NCBI GenBank assembly: GCA_905208635.1
Contig: CAJLPX010000012.1
Location: 1-64,000 of the forward strand
Direction: 5' to 3'
Length of the DNA: 64,000 bases
Source: an uncultured Collinsella sp.
Lineage (GTDB): Bacteria > Actinomycetota > Coriobacteriia > Coriobacteriales > Coriobacteriaceae
Numbering within the stretch: position 1 is the first letter of the stretch; each line of letters begins with the position of its first letter. Positions 24,255 through 31,558 of this stretch are shown here, piece after piece. A program made the position numbers and the translations under genes. Under the pieces are notes generated by a model. It searched no databases. It had not been told where the DNA came from and saw only the letters and a list, made by a program, of their open reading frames with translations.

Positions 24255-25682
24255 TTAAGCCTCGACGGTATCCAGGTCAAAGCCAAAGTAGCGGACTGCG
24301 TTGTTGTAGCTGATGTCGCGCACGATGTCGCCCAGCAGCTCCATGTCGGCCGGATACTTGCCCTGCTCGACCCACTCGCCGATCACGCCGCACAGCACGC
24401 GACGGAAGTACTCGTGACGCGGGTAGGACAGGAAGGAGCGCGAATCGGTAAGCATGCCCACAAAGTTGCCCAGCACGCCCTCGTTAGCCAGAGCCGTGAG
24501 CTGCTCGCGCATACCGACCTCGTTGTCGTTGAACCACCAGGCAGAGCCGTTCTGGATCTTGCCGGCGGTCGGAGCCTCCTGGAAGCAGCCCATCACGGTA
24601 TCGATCATGGTGTTGTCAATGGGGTTCAGGCTATACAGGATGGTTTTGGGCAGACCCGTGGACTCCTGGATGGAGTTGAGGAAATCGGCCAGCTGGTCGG
24701 ACGGCGTGTAGTTGGAGATGCAGTCGTAGCCGGTGTCGGGACCGAGCTTGGCGAACATAGCGCGGTTGTTGTCACGCTTGCAGCCAAAGTGCAGCTGCAT
24801 GGCCCAGCCAAGGCGGACATACTCGCCGGCGACGAACCGCATAAAGGCCGTCTTGTACTTGAGGATCTCGTCCTCGGCAAGCGGCTCGGCGGCAAGGCCC
24901 TTGGCAAAGATAGTCTCGATCTCGTCGGCGGTAGCCGGAACGTACATAACGTAGTCGAGCGCGTGGTCGGAAGCGCGGCAGCCCAGCTCGTGGGCAACGT
25001 CGTAGCGCTTGGAGATGGCGGCCTTTATGCCCTCGAAGTCGCTGATCTCAACGCCAGCAACCTCGGAGAGATGCTTGCAGTAGTCGGCGAACTCCTGGCC
25101 ACGTTCGATGCGCAGGGCGGCATCGGGGCGCATGGCAGGAACGACCTGAACGTCAAAACTGTCGTCGGCGGCAATCTTCTTGTGCCACTCAAAGCTGTCG
25201 GCGGGGTCATCGGTAGTGCAGATCATGCGGACGTTGGACTGCTTGATCAGGTTGCGGCAGGTAAAGCTAGCCTCAGCGAGCTTGGCGTTGGCAAGGTCCC
25301 AGACCTCCTGAGCGGTTTTGCCGTTCAGGACACCCTCGTAGCCAAAGTAACGCTTAAGCTCCAGGTGGCTCCACTCAAAGACGGGGTTGCCCACGCAACG
25401 GCCCAGGGTCTCGGCCCACTTCTGGAACTTCTCGCGAGCAGGGGCATCGCCGGTAATGAAGCGCTCGTCGACGCCGTTGGCACGCATCAGGCGCCACTTG
25501 TAGTGGTCACCGCCCAGCCAAACCTCGGTGATGTTCTCAAAACGCTTGTCGTCCCAGATCTCCTTGGGAGAAATGTGGCAGTGGTAGTCGACGATGGGCA
25601 TGCCCTCGGCAAAGTTGTGGAACAGCTCCTCGCCGGTCTTGGTGCTCAGCAGGAAATCCTGATCGTCCATGAAGTTTTTCAT
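24255..25682 (-). CDS. uxaC: Glucuronate/galacturonate isomerase
   Basis: This 475-residue amidohydrolase-fold isomerase converts galacturonate to tagaturonate (and glucuronate to fructuronate). Characteristic segments are MPIVDYHCHISPKEI near residue 26, GGDHYKWRLMRANG near 55, FEWSHLELKRYFG, and MQLHFGCKRDNN near 340. Length is normal. The start at 25682 follows AAAGGGG; the frame runs 22 codons upstream through an operator, so the shorter start is preferred. It is the first gene of the uxa operon, and two perfect GTGAACGTTCAC operators precede it. Confidence 0.96.
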   Translation of the reverse strand: MKNFMDDQDFLLSTKTGEELFHNFAEGMPIVDYHCHISPKEIWDDKRFENITEVWLGGDHYKWRLMRANGVDERFITGDAPAREKFQKWAETLGRCVGNPVFEWSHLELKRYFGYEGVLNGKTAQEVWDLANAKLAEASFTCRNLIKQSNVRMICTTDDPADSFEWHKKIAADDSFDVQVVPAMRPDAALRIERGQEFADYCKHLSEVAGVEISDFEGIKAAISKRYDVAHELGCRASDHALDYVMYVPATADEIETIFAKGLAAEPLAEDEILKYKTAFMRFVAGEYVRLGWAMQLHFGCKRDNNRAMFAKLGPDTGYDCISNYTPSDQLADFLNSIQESTGLPKTILYSLNPIDNTMIDTVMGCFQEAPTAGKIQNGSAWWFNDNEVGMREQLTALANEGVLGNFVGMLTDSRSFLSYPRHEYFRRVLCGVIGEWVEQGKYPADMELLGDIVRDISYNNAVRYFGFDLDTVEA

Positions 25683-25736
25683 CAAACAACCCCTTTGTTG
25701 GCGGAGCGGGCGCACGATGCGCTCGTTATCCTCTAG

Positions 25737-25829
25737 GTGAACGTTCACTATACTAATTCATTGCGACTTAAAAGGTGAACGTTCACCTAACCACCATGGG
25801 GTGAACGGTCGATTTTGTCCGTTCAACGG
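25737..25829 (-). promoter_or_regulatory. uxaC promoter: two perfect GTGAACGTTCAC operators plus the shared AACGG box
   Basis: Perfect palindromes lie at 25737-25748 and 25775-25786, the second extended to the 16-bp AGGTGAACGTTCACCT at 25773-25788; centres are 38 bp apart. A 29-bp box with GAACGG and CCGTTC arms follows at 25801-25829, 14 bp from the nearer operator. It matches boxes upstream of the MFS and ebgA genes. This is the clearest copy of the regulon signal. Confidence 0.7.
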
Positions 25830-26014
25830 TTGTTGGAGCCGTGACACGCATGCATTGCGGATGGACTAACGTCCCCGAACACCGAACCTGGGCGTTTTTG
25901 CTCAGGTGGGTCATGTCTCGGCGTACATTTTTGGGAATATTCAGCATCGGGGCGTACTGCGCACCGTCCTCGACGCCCTATTTGATGCGCATATCGCGCC
26001 CGATCGGCATAAAA

Positions 26015-26053
26015 AAGTGCCTCCGATGGCGATTTACGCCATCGGAGGCACTT
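26015..26053 (-). terminator. Perfect 17-bp terminator after the second LacI gene
   Basis: Arms at 26015-26031 and 26037-26053 are perfectly complementary over 17 bp with a 5-nt loop, and the minus strand continues with a six-base T-run. It lies about 90 bp after the LacI stop at 26144. The rest of the gap 25830-26143 shows no gene. Confidence 0.9.
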
Positions 26054-26143
26054 AAAACAGTCGTTCTGAGCCTCTTTCGGAACACGCCATTGCTGAATAC
26101 TCCAAAAAATGCACGTCGCAAGAGGGGGTACCTGACCAAACGG

Positions 26144-27223
26144 CTAAATTCCCGCAAGCTCGCAGTAGCGGTCGACGTTGCTGGCAAACACCATCTCCAC
26201 AGCACCCTTCTGCACGGGCTCCGCCGGAGTTTTACCCCACAGCAAATACTCGCCCAAGGTCTTGGCACCACGGTAGGCCAAGCTCACCGGGTCCTTATAG
26301 ACGATATTGGTAAAAATGCCACGGCGTAAGGCCAGGGCGCTCTCGGGGAACAGGTCGTTGCCGATCACCATGACCTTGCCGGCCTTGCCGCTCGAAACAA
26401 GCGCGTCAGCGACCACCTCGGAACCAACGGCAAAAACGCTACAGATGAGCTCGGGAGCATCCGGCGCACTCAAGCGCTGCTCAAGCTCGCGCTCGAGCTG
26501 TTTGACTTGCGCATGGGCACCGGCAAGGTCCTCAACCCGCCATGGAATATCGTGCTCGCGCAGGTAATTATGAAAGGCGCGGGCGGTCAGATAGTGCGAG
26601 TCGGTATAAGGGTCGCCCGCCAACAGGAGCACGCGGGCGTCAGCCCCAGAAGCGTGGACCAGGTTAGCCGCCTGCTCTGCCATAAGACTGCCCGCCGCGG
26701 AATAGTCCGCCAGACTGGCACCCAGGCGATCGAGGTGCGGTCGGTCGCCGTCGACGAGCTCGATCGCCACACCCGCCTCGGCAATCTGCCTCAAGAGTTC
26801 GGTTGCGCGGTCATCGCCCGGAACATAGGCAAGCAGACCGTCAATCTTCTCGCCTACCTGCAGACGCTCATCAATCTGCTCGAGCGCATCGGCGTAGCCG
26901 CCCACGCCAAATTCTACGCGCTCAACCGTAATGCCCTGATCGATGACCTCCTGCTCAAAGCGGTTGCAGCCTTCCCAAAGGTAACGGAAAAAGTACGCCC
27001 CCTCGCGCGATGCGCGGGGCAGGCAAAACACCAGGTTGATATCCTTGCGCCGCAGGCTCGAGGCACTCGTATTGCGATGGTAGCCCATGGCCTCGGCCTT
27101 GGCATTCACCTTGGCACGCACGGATTCGCTCACGCCGGCCTTGCCCGTCAGGGCCTTATGCACGGTATTGATGGAAACGCCAAGCTCGGCGGCTATGTCC
27201 TTCATGGTTACGCGAGCGCTCAT
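26144..27223 (-). CDS. LacI-family regulator next to the uxa operon
   Basis: This 359-residue protein has the LacI helix-turn-helix MKDIAAELGVSINTVHKAL at residues 7-25, hinge and a periplasmic-binding-protein-like domain with an LLAYVPGDDR segment and a VMVIGNDLFPESALALRRG C-terminal region. The start follows GGAGTA. It lies directly upstream of uxaC on the same strand but behind a strong terminator, and the uxaC promoter holds perfect CG-centred palindromes typical for LacI proteins. It is the best candidate for the GTGAACGTTCAC regulator. A different near-palindrome, GGTAACGATACC at 27265-27276, precedes its own start and may be an autoregulatory site. Confidence 0.9.
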   Translation of the reverse strand: MSARVTMKDIAAELGVSINTVHKALTGKAGVSESVRAKVNAKAEAMGYHRNTSASSLRRKDINLVFCLPRASREGAYFFRYLWEGCNRFEQEVIDQGITVERVEFGVGGYADALEQIDERLQVGEKIDGLLAYVPGDDRATELLRQIAEAGVAIELVDGDRPHLDRLGASLADYSAAGSLMAEQAANLVHASGADARVLLLAGDPYTDSHYLTARAFHNYLREHDIPWRVEDLAGAHAQVKQLERELEQRLSAPDAPELICSVFAVGSEVVADALVSSGKAGKVMVIGNDLFPESALALRRGIFTNIVYKDPVSLAYRGAKTLGEYLLWGKTPAEPVQKGAVEMVFASNVDRYCELAGI

Positions 27224-27320
27224 GGGGTTACTCCGTTATAGATAAGTTGCCAATTAACAGTACAGGTAACGATACCCCAAAATCACTCTTCAACTCGCCG
27301 CGCTCTCCCCCAAATGTGCA

Positions 27321-27354
27321 AAGCGCCCCGCGAACGGATGCTCGCGGGGCGCTT
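27321..27354 (-). terminator. Hairpin terminator after the FeoB-associated small gene
   Basis: AAGCGCCCCGCG at 27321-27332 pairs with CGCGGGGCGCTT at 27343-27354. It lies 13 bp after the stop; the following T-run on the minus strand is short. Confidence 0.7.
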
Positions 27355-27366
27355 GGATGACGGACC

Positions 27367-27567
27367 TTACTTGATACCGCGGCCCAAGTCTTCGGCGATT
27401 TTGTCTACGCCCTTAAGTGCGGCGCAGGTCTTTTTGTTGGAGCAATGTCCTGTGCAAACGCCACCTTGAGCGCAGTCGGCGCAAGTGCCCTTACGATAAA
27501 TGCGCACGCACACGGCGACAAACGCAATGCCGATAACAGCCAGTACAACAATATCGATAGGTGCCAT
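27367..27567 (-). CDS. FeoB-associated Cys-rich membrane protein
   Basis: This 66-residue protein has one N-terminal transmembrane helix (IDIVVLAVIGIAFVAVCV, residues 4-21) followed by a Cys-rich cytoplasmic tail with CADCAQGGVC and HCSNKKTC. This is the pattern of the FeoB_associated family, found next to FeoB and thought to help ferrous iron transport. The start follows GAGGAGG. It lies 175 bp after FeoB on the same strand, behind a terminator, so it may have its own promoter. Confidence 0.88.
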   Translation of the reverse strand: MAPIDIVVLAVIGIAFVAVCVRIYRKGTCADCAQGGVCTGHCSNKKTCAALKGVDKIAEDLGRGIK

Positions 27568-27684
27568 AGCAAGCCTCCTCTAGTTAACCATCACTTACTT
27601 TACCCCATTCTCCACCTACCAAAAAGGGGCAGGTTTATTTTGGTCGGTTTTATCTGCGGAAACGCCACATCTCCCTCACCAAAA

Positions 27685-27713
27685 AGCCCGAGTGTCGCTG
27701 GGACACCCGGGCT
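27685..27713 (-). terminator. Terminator after feoB
   Basis: AGCCCGAGTGTC at 27685-27696 pairs with GACACCCGGGCT at 27702-27713 with one mismatch, and the minus strand continues with a five-base T-run. Confidence 0.85.
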
Positions 27714-27742
27714 CGTGGAAAGGGGCTAATCCTTATTCGGAC

Positions 27743-30070
27743 TTAAGCGGAAACTGCGGCGGAAGCGGTGTTGGTCTCATCCTCGTCGGTCCATGCATGC
27801 TTGGGCATGGGACGGAAGATCTGGAAGAGCATCGCAACCAGCAGCACAATGGCTACAACCGTCCAAATACCAAACTGGCCAAGGACAAGCAGGTTGTAGA
27901 ACTGGTTGATGAACAGGCCGATCACCCATGCGAAGGCGCACTCGTAGCCGATGGCAATCGCGGTCCACTTGCCGGAGTCCATCTGATTGCGAATGGTGCC
28001 CATGGCGGCAAAGCACGGAGCGCACAGCAGGTTGAATGCACCAAAGGCAACGCAAGCACCCATGGTCGGAAACATGCCGGCGAACGCGGTCCACAGGCTC
28101 GGGTCGGTCTCGGCGGCGTCGGCCACGGACAGCAGCGAGCCGGCGGTGGCGACGACGTTCTCCTTAGCGACAAGGCCAGAGACAGTCAGCGCAGTTGCCT
28201 GCCAGGTGCTAAAGCCGAGCGGGGCGAAAATCCAGGCGACCAGGTTGCCCAGCATGGCGAGCACGGAGTAGTCCATAAACTCCTCGGGGATGCCGTCCAT
28301 CGCAGGCAGGAAGCCAAAGGAGCCGTTATAGCTACCAAAGTTGGAGAGGAACCAAACCACGACGGTAGAGGCGAAGATGACCGTGCCGGCCTTCTTGATA
28401 AAGGCCCAGCAGCGCTCCCACACGTGCAGCGCCCAAGAGCGGATCGCCGGGAAGTGATAGGCGGGAAGCTCCATAACGAACGGCGTCGGGCGACCGGCGA
28501 AGAGCTTGGTCTTCTTGAGCATGAGGCCCGAGGCGATGACGGCGAAGACGCCCAAGAAGTAGAACAGCGGGCTGATCCATGCGGCGGTGGTGGAAGAATC
28601 GCCGATGATGGAACCCATGAGCAGAGCGATGATCGGCAGCTTGGCGCCACAGGGAATAAACGTGGTGGTCATGACCGTCATGCGGCGGTCCTTCTCGTTC
28701 TCGATGGTCTTGGTGGCCATGACGCCGGGGACGCCGCAGCCCGAGGACACGAGCATGGGGATGAAGGACTTACCGGACAGGCCAAAGCGGCGGAACACGC
28801 GGTCCATGATGAAGGCGACGCGGGCCATGTAGCCGCAGTCCTCCAAGAAAGACAGCATCACGAACAGCAGGAACATCTGCGGCACGAAGCCGAAGATGGC
28901 GCCCAGACCGCCGACGATACCGTCACAGACCAGCGAATCGACCAGGCCACCGTCCTCGGTGCCGCCCGCCACAAGGGCGTCGTGCACCATGGTGGTGATA
29001 CCCGGGACATAGGGCCCATACTGTGCCGGGTCGACCGAGTCGGCGTTGTCGCCCGCAGCCTCAACAGCTGCGTCGTAGGCATCGCGGCCCTGACCGAGCA
29101 CGTACCAGCCGTCGGTGCCGAAGAGTTGGTCGTTGGTGAAGTCAGTCACCGTGCCGCCCAAGGTAGAGACGGCAATGTAGTACACACAGAACATGATGAC
29201 CACAAAGATCGGCAGGCCCAGGATACGGTTGGTAACCACGCGGTCGATCTTCTCGGAAGTGCTCATCTTGGCCGGAGCCTTGGTAAGGCACTCGTCGATG
29301 ATGTGGGCGATCACGCCATAACGCTCGCCGGTGATGATGGACTCAGCGTCGTCGTCGCAATCCTGCTCGCACTGAGCGACCAGCTGCTCCACGCGAGCGG
29401 CCTTCTCCTTGGTGAGGTTGATGAGCTTGCAGGCGTCCGCGTCGCGCTCGAACAGCTTGACGGCGTAGTAGCGACGCTTGTTGGCGGGAACGCTCGCCGG
29501 CAGATTGTTCTCGATGTGGTCCAGAACGTCCTCGATGGAGGAATCGAACTTGTGCTCCGGCACCTGGCCCTTGGAAGCAGCGGACTTCTTGACCTGCTCG
29601 AACAGCTCGTTGATGCCCTTGTTCTTAAGGGCCGAGATCATCATGACCGGGCAGCCGAGCTTCTTGGAGAGCTTGTCCGTGTCGATCTTGTCGCCGTTCT
29701 TCTCGACCAGGTCGGCCATGTTGAGGGCAACGACCACGGGCAGGCCGGTCTCGATAACCTGAAGCGCCAGGTACAGGTTGCGCTCGAGGTTGGTGGCGTC
29801 GACCACCTGGACGACGACATCGGGCTCGCCGCTCATGAGGTAATCGCGCGAGCACTGCTCCTCGGGGCTGTAGGGGGAAAGCGAGTAGATGCCGGGGAGG
29901 TCCGTAATCGTGACGCTCTTGTCGCTTAGGAGCTTGGCTTCCTTTTTCTCAACCGTGACACCGGGCCAGTTGCCAACGTAGCCGTTGGCGCCGGTGATCA
30001 GGTTGAAAAGCGTGGTCTTGCCGCAGTTGGGGTTACCCGCCAGCGCGACATGGATCTGAGAATCCGCCAT
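27743..30070 (-). CDS. feoB: Ferrous iron transporter FeoB
   Basis: This 775-residue inner-membrane protein imports Fe2+. The N-terminal G domain has GNPNCGKTT at 12-20 (G1), DLPG near 57 (G3) and NMAD near 117 (G4). A helical linker to about residue 275 leads to the membrane domain with two Gate-like repeats; SSGCGVPGVMATKTIENEKDRRMTVMTTTF-type core sequence near 465 and CGAKLPI are characteristic. The start follows AAGGA. It is the third gene after two feoA genes on the same strand and would be iron-repressed. Confidence 0.97.
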   Translation of the reverse strand: MADSQIHVALAGNPNCGKTTLFNLITGANGYVGNWPGVTVEKKEAKLLSDKSVTITDLPGIYSLSPYSPEEQCSRDYLMSGEPDVVVQVVDATNLERNLYLALQVIETGLPVVVALNMADLVEKNGDKIDTDKLSKKLGCPVMMISALKNKGINELFEQVKKSAASKGQVPEHKFDSSIEDVLDHIENNLPASVPANKRRYYAVKLFERDADACKLINLTKEKAARVEQLVAQCEQDCDDDAESIITGERYGVIAHIIDECLTKAPAKMSTSEKIDRVVTNRILGLPIFVVIMFCVYYIAVSTLGGTVTDFTNDQLFGTDGWYVLGQGRDAYDAAVEAAGDNADSVDPAQYGPYVPGITTMVHDALVAGGTEDGGLVDSLVCDGIVGGLGAIFGFVPQMFLLFVMLSFLEDCGYMARVAFIMDRVFRRFGLSGKSFIPMLVSSGCGVPGVMATKTIENEKDRRMTVMTTTFIPCGAKLPIIALLMGSIIGDSSTTAAWISPLFYFLGVFAVIASGLMLKKTKLFAGRPTPFVMELPAYHFPAIRSWALHVWERCWAFIKKAGTVIFASTVVVWFLSNFGSYNGSFGFLPAMDGIPEEFMDYSVLAMLGNLVAWIFAPLGFSTWQATALTVSGLVAKENVVATAGSLLSVADAAETDPSLWTAFAGMFPTMGACVAFGAFNLLCAPCFAAMGTIRNQMDSGKWTAIAIGYECAFAWVIGLFINQFYNLLVLGQFGIWTVVAIVLLVAMLFQIFRPMPKHAWTDEDETNTASAAVSA

Positions 30071-30145
30071 TCAATCCTTCTTCCTTGTGTGCCTGCGCTG
30101 CTTTCTCCGCGCGGGCTGGATAATGTGCTTCAAAGATGCTGCATT

Positions 30146-30165
30146 AAGTTAGAAAAACCTAACTT
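30146..30165 (-). promoter_or_regulatory. Possible iron-regulator box between feoA and feoB
   Basis: AAGTTAG at 30146-30152 and CTAACTT at 30159-30165 form a 7-bp inverted repeat with a 6-bp spacer containing AAAAAC. The TTAG...CTAA pattern resembles DtxR/IdeR-family boxes. This could give feoB a second iron-responsive promoter. Confidence 0.4.
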
Positions 30166-30195
30166 TATCTGCAGAAATAACCGCGCAAAGATCCC

Positions 30196-30417
30196 TTACT
30201 GGACCTCGACGACGGCGGCCTCCTCCTTACGGATGGAAAGCTCGTAGCCGCGCACGTTGATCTCGACCGGATCACCGAGCGGTGCAACCTTTACGACCTT
30301 GAACGAAGTGCCCTTGATGAGCCCCAGGTCCATGAGGTGACGGCGAAGTGCGCCCTCACCGTGAAGCTTGACGATGGTAGAGCTCTCGCCCACCTTAACG
30401 TCACCCAACGTCTTCAT
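30196..30417 (-). CDS. feoA: FeoA-family SH3-like protein, copy 1
   Basis: This 73-residue cytoplasmic protein has the FeoA SH3-like fold: LGDVKVGESSTIVKL, RRHLMDLGLIKGTSFKVVKVAPLGDPVEINVRGYELSIRKEEA. The MDLGLxxG and GDPVEI segments are diagnostic. FeoA supports FeoB-dependent uptake, probably by contacting the G domain. The start follows AAAGGGGG. It lies between the second feoA and feoB. Confidence 0.92.
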   Translation of the reverse strand: MKTLGDVKVGESSTIVKLHGEGALRRHLMDLGLIKGTSFKVVKVAPLGDPVEINVRGYELSIRKEEAAVVEVQ

Positions 30418-30456
30418 TTACTTGTCCCCCTTTCAGTTTTTACAGAACGCTGTGGA

Positions 30457-30699
30457 CTAACCGACGGTCATGATGTGCATGGCAACCTTGGAATCGATAC
30501 CAAAGCGTGCACCCAGCACCGTGACGATGATATTGGCGCCACTCGAGCTCACCACGTGGATCTCGCTGCCCTCGACAAAGCCGAGGTCCTTGAGGTGGTG
30601 CTTCATGTCCTCATTGCCCTTTACACGAGACACGCGCACGGTTTCGCCCGCCTTTACCATCGAAAGCGGCATAGCCGGCATCTGCGGTCCGCAAGACAT
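30457..30699 (-). CDS. feoA: FeoA-family SH3-like protein, copy 2
   Basis: This 80-residue protein has a short N-terminal extension with a Cys and then the FeoA core: LSMVKAGETVRVSRV, HLKDLGFVEGSEIHVVSSSGANIIVTVLGARFGIDSKVA. It differs clearly from the neighbouring FeoA, so the pair are diverged paralogues, a common arrangement in which the two may form a hetero-complex. The start follows TTAGGAG. It is the first gene of the feoA-feoA-feoB transcript, 39 bp before the second. Confidence 0.9.
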   Translation of the reverse strand: MSCGPQMPAMPLSMVKAGETVRVSRVKGNEDMKHHLKDLGFVEGSEIHVVSSSGANIIVTVLGARFGIDSKVAMHIMTVG

Positions 30700-30742
30700 G
30701 AGTGAGCTCCTAACGTCAGTTCGTCCTCAACATCGACGCAGC

Positions 30743-30796
30743 AAAAGTTAACCACGTCTATGTTCGCTATAGTAAACTAGCACGTGGTTAACTTTT
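30743..30796 (-). promoter_or_regulatory. 15-bp inverted repeat at the feo promoter
   Basis: AAAAGTTAACCACGT at 30743-30757 pairs perfectly with ACGTGGTTAACTTTT at 30782-30796 across 24 bp that include a TATAGT. Each arm contains a GTTAAC palindrome. It frames the probable feo promoter and is a likely site for a metal-dependent repressor. Confidence 0.5.
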
Positions 30797-30848
30797 TGGA
30801 AAGGGTCCCCATTTAGATTTCGAAAAAGTTTCCTATACGAAACAAAAA

Positions 30849-30879
30849 GGCGCGGCAAAGAGCTGTCCTTTGCCGCGCC
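30849..30879 (-). terminator. Terminator after the HPr-like gene
   Basis: GGCGCGGCAAAG at 30849-30860 pairs with CTTTGCCGCGCC at 30868-30879, followed on the minus strand by a five-base T-run. It starts 10 bp after the stop codon. Confidence 0.9.
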
Positions 30880-30888
30880 CTGTCATGC

Positions 30889-31137
30889 TTAGAGCGAGAG
30901 GTTTCTGATCGATGTGACGCAGGAAGCCTCGTCTACGCCCGAAACGCGGAAGATGATGTCCTCGCCGCACTCGCCGTAGAGAGCCATGAGCCCCATTACA
31001 TCGCGGCCGTCGGTATGGCGATCGCCGATACTGACCGATACGTTGCTACGATGCTTGGCAATGATGTCGTAAAGCAGCGCAACCGGGCGGGCATGCAGTC
31101 CCAACGGATCTTTAATCGTCTTTGTAAACTCGACCAT
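30889..31137 (-). CDS. HPr-family phosphocarrier protein with Asp at position 46
   Basis: This 82-residue protein has the HPr active site PLGLHARPV with His15 at the canonical position. The regulatory serine of Gram-positive HPr (Ser46) falls on Asp46 in GRDVMGLMAL, so it cannot be phosphorylated there by HPr kinase and may mimic the phosphorylated state. The C-terminus (VSGVDEASCVTSI) is typical. The start at 31137 follows GGGAGGGG; a longer frame from 31182 has no better site. It is a single gene between the feo genes and a permease, with its own terminator; no other PTS gene is near. Confidence 0.87.
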   Translation of the reverse strand: MVEFTKTIKDPLGLHARPVALLYDIIAKHRSNVSVSIGDRHTDGRDVMGLMALYGECGEDIIFRVSGVDEASCVTSIRNLSL

Positions 31138-31236
31138 GTCCCCTCCCGCGGCATCGCACATTCGGCCGGCAAACCCAACCACGTGGTAGTTATTGTAGCG
31201 TTAGATGCTTGTCGAGAGCTCCTCTGAACACCTCGT

Positions 31237-31452
31237 GGGCAAAAAGTGGCAAATATGAGTACTGTCACCGATTTAGTAGCAGCAAAATCGCGAGCAAAGT
31301 GCCTGCTTTGAGCGATTCGAAGAGGTTGAAAGCCGTCAAACGCCCTTTAAAGGGGGTTAGATAAATTGATTTTGAGCCCGTTTTTGCTCAGAACAGGCCG
31401 AAAAATATGACACCTCTTTTGCAACAGTACTCATATTTGGCATTTTTTGACC
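31237..31452. repeat. 216-bp element with 29-bp terminal inverted repeats
   Basis: The arms 31237-31265 and 31424-31452 match in inverted orientation at 26 of 29 positions, with the core GCAAATATGAGTACTGT on the left. The interior is non-coding and contains smaller palindromes (for example CCCTTTAAAGGG). There is no transposase. It fills most of the gap between the HPr-like gene and the permease and looks like a miniature inverted-repeat element. Confidence 0.65.
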
Positions 31453-31483
31453 ACGGGGTCCAAAACCATGCCCCAAAACACAA

Positions 31484-31511
31484 AAGGAGGGGCCTCGTAA
31501 GGCCCCTCCTT
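31484..31511 (-). terminator. Terminator after the amino-acid permease
   Basis: AAGGAGGGGCC at 31484-31494 pairs with GGCCCCTCCTT at 31501-31511 with a 6-nt loop; the minus strand continues TTTTG. It lies 47 bp after the stop. Confidence 0.8.
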
Positions 31512-31558
31512 AGGAAAGGGAATCGATTTATTCCACAGCCGTAGATTAATCCTAGCCG

